Below, piece by piece: positions 6,601 to 14,087 of a stretch of 15,845 nt of DNA. Each line of letters begins with the position of its first letter. The first letter of the stretch is position 1. The translations under genes were made by a program, and so were the position numbers. The notes below the pieces were generated by a model, which was not told the origin of the DNA, searched no databases, and saw nothing but the letters and a program-made list of their open reading frames with translations. Origin of the DNA: JBMYQA01 sp049600855 (GTDB taxonomy: Bacteria > Bacteroidota > Bacteroidia > Cytophagales > Flammeovirgaceae). The stretch covers positions 1 to 15,845 of the forward strand of contig JBMYQA010000123.1 in NCBI GenBank assembly GCA_049600855.1, written 5' to 3'.

Positions 6601-8902
6601 TTTTAATGAAGAGTTCCAACAATTAAGCAGAAGATTTGGATCAATCATGCAACAATTGGTGGACAAAAAATCGCAGCACACGGTAGAGCTAAATAATATT
6701 TTGGAAGAAGCGGAGCAAGTGTATGTATTGGCAGATAACTTGGTTGAGCGTGAGCAGGATCGTTTTGAGCGTTACATTCAGTTTTTACTGGATACCATTC
6801 ATCGCAACTTACAAAATGCAATTACCGACATTGAAAACTTGAACTTTAAACCCAGTTCAACTAAAAAGTTCGGTTTTGTAGATAAGCTTCAAGTGGTTCG
6901 CGAAGAGATATTAGACGCTCCGCAAGTATGGGCAAACAATCAGATGCTATTTACCGATATGTTTTGGCTCGATCTGATGTTACAAGAGTTCCAAAGCAAG
7001 CTCAAATTGGTGGTACTTGACCTGAAAAAAGAATTTCGACAGTCGTTACAGAGTACCATACTGCTCGAATTAAAGAAAATGATTGTGAGCTTTTCGAACT
7101 ACCTCGAAGAAGGGCAAGATGAGGAAATCTTACCTAAGAATGGGGTGGCTTATGGCACGCAACACTTCCATTACCGACAAGCCATGTTAGATTTTCTTGG
7201 AGATTTAGAATGGCTCATGGGCGATATGCCAACAGAGATTGAAGTACTCAGCGAACATGCAATCCAACACCCGCGCACAGGCGAAGTGTCCGAGTTAGAA
7301 ACCATCAATATTTCACCCAATGTCATAATCAATTACACCGTACAAAATTACTTTACCGAACAAGTAATTACAGAAATGGGCGAATTAGACACCAAGGTGG
7401 TTGAGGCAAATGGGGTAATGCGAGACATCGAACGCGTATTAGCGGTCAGCTTAAAAAATACCACGGCTGACTCTAAAGAAGAAGAGCTTACCCCGCTCAT
7501 TAAGAGTGAACTGGAACGACTGGAAGGCGTTTACGAAGACTTGCTAAACCAACAAGATGCCATTGTGAAACTCATCGACAAACACATTTCGGATGTTACA
7601 GAGCGGTTAACGACTTATGGTTTAGTGAAAGAGGCTGTAAATATTGATTCCTTTTTGTTGACTAAAACGCGGCAACGTGTATTTAGTATTTTTACAAAGT
7701 TTTGGGAAAACACGAAAACCTCCTTTTATACCACACTTACGGATTTGCGCTATCGCAAAACAGCAAGTATTGTACAAACGAAGAAAGTAACCAGTGCCGA
7801 ATGGCAAGATCACCTCAACGATGAAGTGTTGAACTTGGTGGAGGCTGTTTCGCCAAAGAAAGAGGTGTTAGAAGTGTTGCCATTCTACTATAAGCAGCTA
7901 TTTGTGAAAGAACAAAGCTCAAGTTTGGAGTTATGGCACAATAGAGACGAAGAAATTCAAATTGCAGCGCAAGCCATTAATCGCCACAAACAAGGGTATT
8001 CAGGGGCTATACTCATTACAGGTGAGCCTGATTCGGGTAAAAGTTTCTTGTCAGAAAAAATTGCCCACCAATTTTTTGATGAGCAACAGGTATATGTGAT
8101 TTATCCGCCAGAAGATCAGATTCCAGACTTAAAAACGTTCCGAATGGTGATGAATCGGGCATTTGGGGTGAAAGCCAATTACCGCTTGGATACGCTGTTT
8201 AACAAAATGGAAGAAGGGACGGTAATCATTTTCCATGATTTAGAACTTTGGTGGGAGCGTACCGACAAAGGGAGTGAAGTGATCGAGCGCTTAACCACAT
8301 TAATAGATCAATACAGTAATAAATGCATTTTCCTACTGAATATGAATCAGTACACCATGCATTTTTTCAAAAACTTGGGTTTATTAGATGGTAGCTATTT
8401 GCAAGTGATTGATTGCAAGCCTTTTAGTGCGCAAGACTTGAAAGATATCATCTTGCTCAGGCATCAAGCCAGCCACTTAAAGTTCCGCCTAGAAGATGTC
8501 TTGGAAAACGAGCTTTCAGATTGGCGACTTGCAGGTTTATTTACCAAATACTTCAAATACTCTGGAGGAAATATTGGTGTGGCGTTACACGCTTGGCTTA
8601 GTCATATTGCAGGCGCAAATAAAAATGAGTTGGAGATCAGCTATCCTAAAAAGCCCAACTTAGAGGTGTTAGATGAATTACCGCTGGAATGGGTAATTAT
8701 TCTATTCCAATTCATTCTACATAAAAAGATGAATCCGGCAAAACTGATTCGAGTGATGGGAGGAAGTAAAAGTAGCATCGAACACACCATACAAACCCTG
8801 TTGCGGACGGGGTTAATCATTGAACAAAATGGCGTGTTGGAAATTAACCGTTACTTGTCTCCTCATTTACTGAGCACTTTCGAGAAACGAGAGTTAGTTT
8901 AA
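3623..8902 (+). CDS. SLC12-type cation-chloride cotransporter fused to a helical region, P-loop ATPase and winged-helix domain
   Basis: A 1759-residue multidomain membrane protein. Residues 1-465 form a 12-helix APC-fold permease with SLC12 signatures: GVIMYLR in TM1, IYIIGFAES (Tyr105) in TM3, FFPAVTG (Pro237, Thr240) and MSGDLKDPKKAIP in and after TM6, and ATLSSALGG (Ser329, Ser330) in TM8. Residues 500-775 match the SLC12 cytosolic domain: NWRPNILLFSG at the start, then DIWWNG near 640 and LFIMLDK near 675. Residues 800-1430 are long, charged and helical, with no family I recognise. Residues 1430-1680 are a P-loop ATPase with Walker A GEPDSGKS at 1467-1474 and a Walker B-like VIIFHDLE (Asp1539, Glu1541). 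The last 75 residues look like a winged helix. Likely role: electroneutral ion uptake with ATP- or conformation-dependent control; the control part is inference. Residues about 194-228 are unreliable because of the assembly gap. No Shine-Dalgarno precedes the ATG. Confidence 0.9.
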   Translation: MPRGNKFGAFGGVFTPSVLTILGVIMYLRMGFVVGNAGIIGTIAIILISHVISVSTGLSVSSVATDRKVKAGGLYYMLSRSLGLPIGGSIGITLFVGTALSISIYIIGFAESFNDAIGLNSVAMTDSEKMFWIRVTGSMTLFLITTIALISTSLAIKTQYYIMAAIALSLVSIVGGIFFFPVPEFQLQEVQLGRIEDARSAYQTVLLDPLAQGTVDPQLVQWKSXXXXAVIFGIFFPAVTGFTAGVAMSGDLKDPKKAIPVGTIAAIAVGLIVYIGLALLLGLKIDPQALREEENIFTKLTILVNADWMPEGWNRPFLLNAGIWGATLSSALGGILGGPRILQAMSWDKITPKLFGVGVGPSNEPRNALILTFLIAECGVLIGDLNTIAPVVSMFYLTAYGFINLTSALESWTGSDFRPSFKIPRFISVLGAFATFFVMSQINLPAMFGSFLVIGVLFFFLTKKQINLGFTDIWQGVWAEVVRIGLFTIDKKSRAQDKKNWRPNILLFSGDKGRRPYLVDFGKSVVGRLGVVSSFELIESEELDQPLTRAEQTVDTGSGFTGMFFRKYQCRNIYEGIKTITETYGFSGIEPNTVLMGWARYSKSPLEFAKLIGRFNKMDYNILVMDYDQRVGFGENETIDIWWNGISKNVPFALTMARFLTADDAWIKAKVRLFIMLDKTKVNSTEVYQIMEDELEELRIYADVKIVDNQHGGKSLYNAIEIESNRADLIFVELPSVKEGFEGDFFEKTDRLCKEIGTVVLYHSSSRFEPIDIGLSRGVRTLAPSTADENEPVIQEVRELVLPKKEVLRIQLNRLYEEMVGAVRTYTQDYIHPITHEHNLLVESMKEMLKISLAKIQKLQVESDTDSLEWEEIPQQGFQEAEELLMSFSNSKLKAQSKALFKGIQELNRKMRKLVRSFPRTIPVTFDLDELQEEGQDNKYKKLNPWQRFRAKRLKKSVTYSYKFRAFVLRWLRQFGLETARDFARNFNNEAVSFNEEFQQLSRRFGSIMQQLVDKKSQHTVELNNILEEAEQVYVLADNLVEREQDRFERYIQFLLDTIHRNLQNAITDIENLNFKPSSTKKFGFVDKLQVVREEILDAPQVWANNQMLFTDMFWLDLMLQEFQSKLKLVVLDLKKEFRQSLQSTILLELKKMIVSFSNYLEEGQDEEILPKNGVAYGTQHFHYRQAMLDFLGDLEWLMGDMPTEIEVLSEHAIQHPRTGEVSELETINISPNVIINYTVQNYFTEQVITEMGELDTKVVEANGVMRDIERVLAVSLKNTTADSKEEELTPLIKSELERLEGVYEDLLNQQDAIVKLIDKHISDVTERLTTYGLVKEAVNIDSFLLTKTRQRVFSIFTKFWENTKTSFYTTLTDLRYRKTASIVQTKKVTSAEWQDHLNDEVLNLVEAVSPKKEVLEVLPFYYKQLFVKEQSSSLELWHNRDEEIQIAAQAINRHKQGYSGAILITGEPDSGKSFLSEKIAHQFFDEQQVYVIYPPEDQIPDLKTFRMVMNRAFGVKANYRLDTLFNKMEEGTVIIFHDLELWWERTDKGSEVIERLTTLIDQYSNKCIFLLNMNQYTMHFFKNLGLLDGSYLQVIDCKPFSAQDLKDIILLRHQASHLKFRLEDVLENELSDWRLAGLFTKYFKYSGGNIGVALHAWLSHIAGANKNELEISYPKKPNLEVLDELPLEWVIILFQFILHKKMNPAKLIRVMGGSKSSIEHTIQTLLRTGLIIEQNGVLEINRYLSPHLLSTFEKRELV
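4200..4295. other. GC-rich anomalous segment, probable misassembled or foreign contig end
   Basis: About 62 of the 95 bases from 4201 to 4295 are G or C (roughly 65%), against clearly AT-richer DNA on both sides. It abuts a 10-N gap and replaces the loop between TM5 and TM6 of the SLC12 permease with a sequence (residues about 194-224) that does not look like the family. It happens to stay open in the gene's frame. The left boundary is fuzzy, about 4190-4205. A genuine divergent loop is possible but less likely. Confidence 0.7.
4296..4305. other. Scaffold gap of ten Ns inside the transporter gene
   Basis: Exactly ten undetermined bases, a typical placeholder for a gap of unknown size. It falls just before TM6 of the permease. 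Coding similarity to SLC12 proteins resumes immediately after it (AVIFGIFFPAVTG), so the frame shown across the gap need not be the real one and residues may be missing. Confidence 0.95.
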
Positions 8903-8922
8903 GTAAAAGATCAATGAATAGG

Positions 8923-9426
8923 TTAAACGAATAACCCCTCACCAAATTCCCCATTCATATATCGTTGAGCCATATGGACATAATGTGTAGCGCCCGATTT
9001 GATGCGTTCTTGTAACGCTTCTGGAATGGTTTTGATGACTTTGGCTGGCATGCCCATCACCAAAGAAAAGTCAGGGATTTCCATATGTTGAGTCACTAAA
9101 GCATGAGCACCAATTACACAAAAGCTCCCAACCTTGGCTCCATTCATTACCGTAGCTCGCATGCCAATAAGCGTGTTATCGGCTATGGTTGCACCATGAA
9201 TGATGGCAGAATGGCCTACAATCACTTCCTTTCCGATGTGGCAAGGTACGCCCGCATCAATATGAATGACCGCATTATCTTGAATATTGGTTCGATCTCC
9301 AATGGTAATTTGATCCGAATCGCCTCTAATCACTGCTCCAAACCAAACAGAACAGTCATCGCCGAGTGTAACATCACCCACTACTGTGGCTGTATTGGCT
9401 ATAAATACATTTTTCCCTTTTTTCAT
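8923..9426 (-). CDS. Gamma-carbonic-anhydrase-like protein (left-handed beta-helix hexapeptide repeats)
   Basis: A 167-residue protein made of hexapeptide repeats (for example IANTAT, VVGDVT, VIVGHS, LIGMRA) that fold as a left-handed beta-helix and usually trimerise. It belongs to the YrdA/PaaY/gamma-CA group. The three putative zinc histidines are present, His55 in VIHID and His72 and His77 in VGHSAIIHG, as are the conserved Arg34 and Asp36 in VIRGD and Gln49 in NIQDN. Activity as a carbonic anhydrase is possible, but most bacterial homologues are untested. I chose the ATG at 9426. A TTG at 9468 would add 14 residues (181 in total), but it lies upstream of a promoter-like -7 element. Against this choice, most relatives carry a slightly longer N-terminus. 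The gene converges with the transporter fusion, 20 bases between stop codons, and diverges from the acyl-CoA reductase. Confidence 0.9.
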   Translation of the reverse strand: MKKGKNVFIANTATVVGDVTLGDDCSVWFGAVIRGDSDQITIGDRTNIQDNAVIHIDAGVPCHIGKEVIVGHSAIIHGATIADNTLIGMRATVMNGAKVGSFCVIGAHALVTQHMEIPDFSLVMGMPAKVIKTIPEALQERIKSGATHYVHMAQRYMNGEFGEGLFV

Positions 9427-9447
9427 GTTCGATATACTGATGAATGC

Positions 9448-9481
9448 TAAAGATAAGGCTTTGCCCAATAAATCACTTCAA
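9448..9481 (-). promoter_or_regulatory. Candidate promoter of the gamma-CA-like gene
   Basis: On the minus strand a TTG (9481-9479) precedes TATCTTTA (9455-9448) by 23 bases, a one-mismatch fit to TTG-N17-23-TAnnTTTG. It would place the transcript start near 9441, giving a leader of about 15 nt before the ATG at 9426 and arguing against the TTG start at 9468. Confidence 0.4.
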
Positions 9482-9539
9482 CTGAGCCGTTTTTCCAAGT
9501 ATGCATAAAATAGGCATTATGAATTTGATTTGGAACAAT

Positions 9540-9547
9540 TAGTTTTG
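9540..9547 (+). promoter_or_regulatory. Bacteroidota-type -7 element upstream of the acyl-CoA reductase
   Basis: TAGTTTTG fits TAnnTTTG exactly and lies 24 bases before the reductase ATG, implying a leader of about 18 nt. TTG triplets occur upstream, but at 12 bases or less, shorter than the usual spacing, so the -33 element is weak or absent. Confidence 0.4.
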
Positions 9548-9571
9548 CACACAAATTGAACGAACAAGGGC

Positions 9572-10588
9572 ATGACAGTAGCACAGCGTATCCAAGCATT
9601 TGAAAAACTTTATTCAGCATTAAAAGCATTAGACCAAGAAACCCGTGAATTTTGGTCGCGAAAAGCGGTAGCGCACAATGGCTGGTTTCAAGGCAATAGC
9701 GTAGCGTTAGCAATTGATGGGCTGATTCGTTACCTAGAACCGACCTCTTTTCGAGCTTGGGCAGCGAGTTATGCTTTGCCAACGGACCTAGAACCGAAAA
9801 AGGTGGGGGTGATTATGGCGGGGAATATCCCCATGGTTGGCATTCATGATTTTATAACGGTATTGCTGAGCGGACACGAGTTACATGCCAAACTCAGCTC
9901 ACAAGATCCTTTTTTGATTAAGGAAATTGCCAACATGCTGATCGAAATTGAACCAGCATTTGAGCAAAAAATCCATTTTGTGGAGCGTATGAATGATGTC
10001 CATGCGCTCATTGCCACAGGTTCTGACAATAGCGCTCGCTACTTCGAATATTATTTTAAAGATAAACCTAAGATTATCCGTAAAAACCGTACTTCGGTGG
10101 CGGTATTAACAGGACAAGAGTCGGAAGCAGGCTTGCAAAAATTAGCCGAAGATATCTTAGCCTATTATGGTTTAGGTTGTCGAAATGTTTCCAAAATATT
10201 CATTCCTAAAGATTATGAGCTTACCCAATTAATGGCAGCATCAGAGGCTTTAACGCAAGAAAACCTTCAAAATCATAAGTATTCCAATAATTACGATTAC
10301 CACAAATCCATTTATTTGGTGAATCAAATTGCACATTTGGACAATGGTGGTTTATTGGCTACGGAAATGGAAGAATTGGTTTCTCCAATTGCTGTTTTGT
10401 ATTATGAGTATTATGAAGATGAAGCTGCGTTAAAGGGAAGGTTAGCTGACTTAACGGATAAGATTCAATGTATTGTCTCAGATGGAGGACATTTCCCCAA
10501 TAGCCTCACGTTTGGTCAAGCGCAAGAGCCCAAAATTAACGATTATGCAGATGGGGTGGATACCCTAAAATTTTTATTAGAAATCTAG
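9572..10588 (+). CDS. LuxC-like acyl-CoA reductase
   Basis: A 338-residue soluble protein resembling the acyl-CoA reductase family (LuxC type), which reduces acyl-CoA or acyl-enzyme to the aldehyde with NADPH through an aldehyde-dehydrogenase-like fold. Visible landmarks are GNIPMVG at 84-90, a nucleotide-binding-like ATGSDNSARY at 148-157, KNRTSVAVLTG at 171-181, and the probable catalytic Cys203 in YGLGCRNVSKIF. The protein is shorter than LuxC of luminous bacteria (about 480 residues), in keeping with stand-alone Bacteroidota homologues. No lux genes are nearby, so bioluminescence is not implied. It is divergent from the gamma-CA-like gene and followed by 195 bases before the DUF2723 gene. 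The family is fairly sure; the substrate and physiological role are unknown. Confidence 0.86.
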   Translation: MTVAQRIQAFEKLYSALKALDQETREFWSRKAVAHNGWFQGNSVALAIDGLIRYLEPTSFRAWAASYALPTDLEPKKVGVIMAGNIPMVGIHDFITVLLSGHELHAKLSSQDPFLIKEIANMLIEIEPAFEQKIHFVERMNDVHALIATGSDNSARYFEYYFKDKPKIIRKNRTSVAVLTGQESEAGLQKLAEDILAYYGLGCRNVSKIFIPKDYELTQLMAASEALTQENLQNHKYSNNYDYHKSIYLVNQIAHLDNGGLLATEMEELVSPIAVLYYEYYEDEAALKGRLADLTDKIQCIVSDGGHFPNSLTFGQAQEPKINDYADGVDTLKFLLEI

Positions 10589-10692
10589 GATTTCAGCTGA
10601 TAGCGTTAACTGCTTCCTTAAAAAATGTAAAATAACCGAGTGAGCAAGCCCAACAAGTTTCCCCGGATAGGCTGAACAATCGAAATTTTTGC

Positions 10693-10700
10693 TATTTTCG
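10693..10700 (+). promoter_or_regulatory. Weak -7-like element upstream of the DUF2723 gene
   Basis: TATTTTCG differs from TAnnTTTG at one base and is followed by CACC, as is common for such promoters. No TTG lies at the expected distance upstream. If used, the transcript would carry a leader of about 75 nt containing two inverted repeats. Confidence 0.3.
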
Positions 10701-10710
10701 CACCGTTTAT

Positions 10711-10758
10711 TGCCTCAAATTTGAAGGCATGTTTGGAGATTTCTGATTAGCAATCTCC
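10711..10758 (+). promoter_or_regulatory. Two tandem inverted repeats in the DUF2723 leader
   Basis: The first, 10711-10729, is a near-palindrome: TGCCT pairs with AGGCA, and CAAA with TTTG, with one unpaired A. The second has 7-bp arms GGAGATT (10735-10741) and AATCTCC (10752-10758) around a 10-base loop. They stand between the putative promoter and the ATG at 10784. Neither is followed by a T tract, so they are not ordinary terminators. A regulatory role is speculative. Confidence 0.3.
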
Positions 10759-10783
10759 TCTATCGTGAACCATCACATCACTC

Positions 10784-13700
10784 ATGAAAAACTTTAATCG
10801 AATTAATAACATCACGGGTTGGGCTGTATTTGCTATTGCAACACTCGTGTACCTCATTACTGTTGAGGAAACTGCCAGCTTTTGGGATTGTGGCGAATTT
10901 ATTGCCGTATCATACCGATTAATGGTACCCCATCCTCCTGGAGCGCCATTCTACTTACTCATGGGACGATTATTCTCCATGTTTGCTCCCGGACCAGAAT
11001 CAGTTGGTTATTTCATCAACCTACTTTCTGTACTCTCAAGTTCATTTACCATTTTATTCTTGTTTTGGTCCATTGTATTGTTTGGTCGCAAAACAATTAA
11101 AAAGAGTGAGCGAAATGAAGATGGTTCATTTACGACAGGTCAAACTATAGCCCTGATGGGTGCCGGAGTAGTTGGTGCGTTAGCTTATACCTTTTCTGAT
11201 TCTTTCTGGTTTTCTGCGGTTGAAGCAGAAGTATATGCGTTTTCTTCATTTTTTACGGCATTTGTGATTTGGGCAATGCTCAAATGGGACTTGATTGAGG
11301 ATGAACAGCGGGCAAATCGATGGTTATTGCTCATTGCTTATATGATGGGACTTTCCATTGGGGTACACCTACTCAACTTGACGACCATTCCTGCATTGGC
11401 TTTATTATATTACTTTAAGAAAAGACCAAAAGCTGAGCTTTCTGGGGCAATTATATCGCTCGTGATTGGCGTAGTGATTGTGGGCGTAGTGATGGTCGGA
11501 ATTATTCCAGGATTGCCTTCAATGGCTGGTAAATTTGAGGTGTTTTTTGTGAATAGCTTGGGTTTACCGTTTAATTCAGGCATGATTTTCTTTGTAGGGA
11601 TTGTATTAGCTGCTTTAGTTTATGGCATCCATTATTCTTACGTGAATCGCAAAGAACATCTGAATACCTCACTTTTGGCCTTGTCATTCATTTTAATTGG
11701 CTATTCTACGTATGCTTTGGTATTAATTCGATCGCAAGCGAATCCTCCAATTGACGAAAATAATCCTGAAAACCTGATCAGTTTTGTTTCTTACCTGAAG
11801 CGTGAGCAATATGGAGATCGTCCTTTGGTATATGGGCGTACATTTGATGCGGAGTTAGATCGTGCTGCCATGCAACGTCAGACCGATGCGGCGCGCAAGA
11901 AAGGCAAAAAGCCAGGAACGCCTCAATATCGTAAAAAAGCAGATGGTTCAGGATATGAAATCTACGATTACCGAACAGATCGCATTTATAAAAAGAATAA
12001 ACAGATGCTTTTACCGAGGGTTTATAGTCAGCAACCAGGACATGCTGATTTATACCGCTCTTGGATGGATTTAAAACCCAACCAATCGCCCTCCTTTGGC
12101 GATAACTTGGGCTACATGTTCCGTTATCAATTTGGGCACATGTATTTCCGCTACTTCATGTGGAACTTTGCAGGGCGTGATGGCGATGAGAAAGAAGCAG
12201 GATGGTTACTGCCTTGGGAAACCAATAGTGATGAGGTTCCCGAAGAAATTAAAAAGAATAAATCGAGAAGTAACTTCTACATGATTCCATTCATATTGGG
12301 ATTATTAGGGATGTTCTTCCAGCTATCGGCAGATAATAAAAACTTTTGGGTGAACATGTTCCTGTTCTTCTTGATGGGACTTGGTCTGGTATTGTACCTC
12401 AACTCTCCACCCGTGGAACCACGTGAACGGGATTACATTTACGTAGGCTCATTCTATGCCTTTTGCATTTGGATAGGCTTTAGCGTATTGGGCATTTACA
12501 ATATGTTGAAGTCATTAGGCAGCAAAGGAGCAATTGCAGCAACATTGATATGTGCCACAGCACCTGCATTGATGGGCATTAATGGTTGGGATAATCACAA
12601 TCGTTCAAACCGTTTCCATTCCATTGATCAGGCTCGAAATACCTTAGAAAGCTGTGCGCCGAATGCCATTCTTTTCACAGGAGGAGATAACGATACGTTC
12701 CCACTTTGGTATGTACAGGAGGTAGAAGGTTTCCGTACAGATGTACGTGTAGTGGTAATGAGCTATTTCAGTACAGATTGGTACATTCATCAAATGCGCC
12801 GACAAGTACATGAGTCTGAACCCTTACCATTTACCATTTCTCAAAACATGTATCGTCAGGGTAAAAACGATTATGTACCACTAGTGGGGGAATCAAAACA
12901 AGCTGTACGCTTGAAGAGCTACATCAATGCCATACAAAAAGATGATCCTCAGGTACAAGTTCCTTTGATGGATGGAAGTGTAACCGCGAAGTTACTTTCA
13001 AATACCTTTGTATTAGACATTGATACGGCGAAATTGAAGGACATGGATTTCATCACGGAGGAAGAGAAAAGCAAACTTAGTCCTCAGATGGTATTTACGT
13101 TGAAGCAAGGAAAAACTTCGATCTTCAAGAATGACTTGGCAATCTTAGATTTATTAGCGACAAATAACTGGGAGCGTCCAATTTATTTTAATAATACTTC
13201 TGCAAATACAAGTAACTTAGAGCTACGCAACTATTTACGTGTAGAAGGCATGGCGTTTCGTGTGATGCCGTTTATTACCAAAACATCGAATCAAGATCAG
13301 GATGTAGGTGAAGTTAACGCGGAAATTATGGCTGCCAACTTGGAGAAATTCCAATTTAGAGGTTTTGACGATCCTTCTACGTTCAATGATGAAGAATACC
13401 GCAAGTTTGGTGCGAATACGCGAAATACCTTCTACCGTTTGGCCTTAAAGCAATTCAATAATGGCGATAAGGAGGCTGCATTGAAAACCATGAATACAGC
13501 CTTAGAAAAGATACCTGACACCACTATCCCATACAGTTACTTTATTCCAAGATACGTAGACTTGTACTACAAACTAGGTGAAACGGAAACTGCAAAGGAG
13601 CTTTCCAATGTAATTGGAGAAAGAGCGTTGGAGAATATGGAATATGTGAGAATGATGCAAACCAACAACTTTAAGCGTTTGTCGAAAAGTAGGAATACGT

Positions 13701-13933
13701 ACAATTATTTAAGGCAAAAAAGTTTAATGGTCATCAATCAGCTCATGTATGTATACCGACGACAAGAGGCGGCTGCTGATCGCGAAATTAACCGCTTAAA
13801 TGCGCTAAAAGGTTTGGGCGAAGAAGAGGATTTAGATACTAAAATCTCAGAAGCACAAAGCCTGAAAGAATTTTATGCAAACGAATCCAAAAAATATACA
13901 GAAGCATTTGGTAAGTTTGCTGACCTGAGGTAG
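10784..13933 (+). CDS. DUF2723 (TMEM260-like) multi-pass membrane protein, putative GT-C glycosyltransferase
   Basis: A 1049-residue protein with a polytopic N-terminal half and a soluble C-terminal half. The first loop after TM1 has the family signature ETASFWDCGEFIA (Glu29, Asp35, Glu38) and VPHPPGAPF at 48-56. Acidic residues in this loop are typical of the catalytic base and metal site of GT-C glycosyltransferases. Further landmarks are VEAEVYA at 146-152, EPRERDYIYVGSFYAF at 545-560, at the start of one of the last membrane segments, and GGDNDTFPLWYVQE from 633. Residues about 880-970 look like TPR helices (LALKQFNNGDKEAALKTMNTAL and following). Human TMEM260 is a protein O-mannosyltransferase; a comparable role in glycosylating exported proteins is inference. 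The ATG fits the TM1 start. It appears to be transcribed alone, with terminator-like hairpin 13994-14033 downstream. Confidence 0.9.
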   Translation: MKNFNRINNITGWAVFAIATLVYLITVEETASFWDCGEFIAVSYRLMVPHPPGAPFYLLMGRLFSMFAPGPESVGYFINLLSVLSSSFTILFLFWSIVLFGRKTIKKSERNEDGSFTTGQTIALMGAGVVGALAYTFSDSFWFSAVEAEVYAFSSFFTAFVIWAMLKWDLIEDEQRANRWLLLIAYMMGLSIGVHLLNLTTIPALALLYYFKKRPKAELSGAIISLVIGVVIVGVVMVGIIPGLPSMAGKFEVFFVNSLGLPFNSGMIFFVGIVLAALVYGIHYSYVNRKEHLNTSLLALSFILIGYSTYALVLIRSQANPPIDENNPENLISFVSYLKREQYGDRPLVYGRTFDAELDRAAMQRQTDAARKKGKKPGTPQYRKKADGSGYEIYDYRTDRIYKKNKQMLLPRVYSQQPGHADLYRSWMDLKPNQSPSFGDNLGYMFRYQFGHMYFRYFMWNFAGRDGDEKEAGWLLPWETNSDEVPEEIKKNKSRSNFYMIPFILGLLGMFFQLSADNKNFWVNMFLFFLMGLGLVLYLNSPPVEPRERDYIYVGSFYAFCIWIGFSVLGIYNMLKSLGSKGAIAATLICATAPALMGINGWDNHNRSNRFHSIDQARNTLESCAPNAILFTGGDNDTFPLWYVQEVEGFRTDVRVVVMSYFSTDWYIHQMRRQVHESEPLPFTISQNMYRQGKNDYVPLVGESKQAVRLKSYINAIQKDDPQVQVPLMDGSVTAKLLSNTFVLDIDTAKLKDMDFITEEEKSKLSPQMVFTLKQGKTSIFKNDLAILDLLATNNWERPIYFNNTSANTSNLELRNYLRVEGMAFRVMPFITKTSNQDQDVGEVNAEIMAANLEKFQFRGFDDPSTFNDEEYRKFGANTRNTFYRLALKQFNNGDKEAALKTMNTALEKIPDTTIPYSYFIPRYVDLYYKLGETETAKELSNVIGERALENMEYVRMMQTNNFKRLSKSRNTYNYLRQKSLMVINQLMYVYRRQEAAADREINRLNALKGLGEEEDLDTKISEAQSLKEFYANESKKYTEAFGKFADLR

Positions 13934-13993
13934 TAATTACTTTCTCATAGTTATCAGCAACAGATTTGCATGAAAGATAAAAAGTAAAATAGT

Positions 13994-14033
13994 AAAGCCG
14001 ACAAGCACATCTAAAAATGGGTTTGTCGGCTTT
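13994..14033 (+). terminator. Hairpin terminator between the DUF2723 gene and eno
   Basis: An 11-bp perfect stem (13994-14004 with 14023-14033), extendable by a further T-A pair, has a GC-rich core GCCGAC and an 18-base loop. The following bases are only partly T-rich (ATTAATG). It lies 60 bases past the DUF2723 stop and 54 bases before the eno start, so it separates the two transcripts. Confidence 0.65.
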
Positions 14034-14087
14034 ATTAATGAAATAAATCAACTTTAATTCCTGTTTAATTTCAAACATTGAGTTCTC

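Noticed and set aside
8921..8936. Small inverted repeat GGTTA...TAACC between the convergent transporter fusion and gamma-CA-like genes
   Set aside because: The stem is only 5 bp, includes the gamma-CA stop codon and has no T tract, so it cannot be supported as a terminator.
9572..10588. Possible bioluminescence (lux) locus because of the LuxC-like protein
   Set aside because: No luxA, luxB, luxD or luxE neighbours are present, and short LuxC-like reductases occur widely in non-luminous Bacteroidota.
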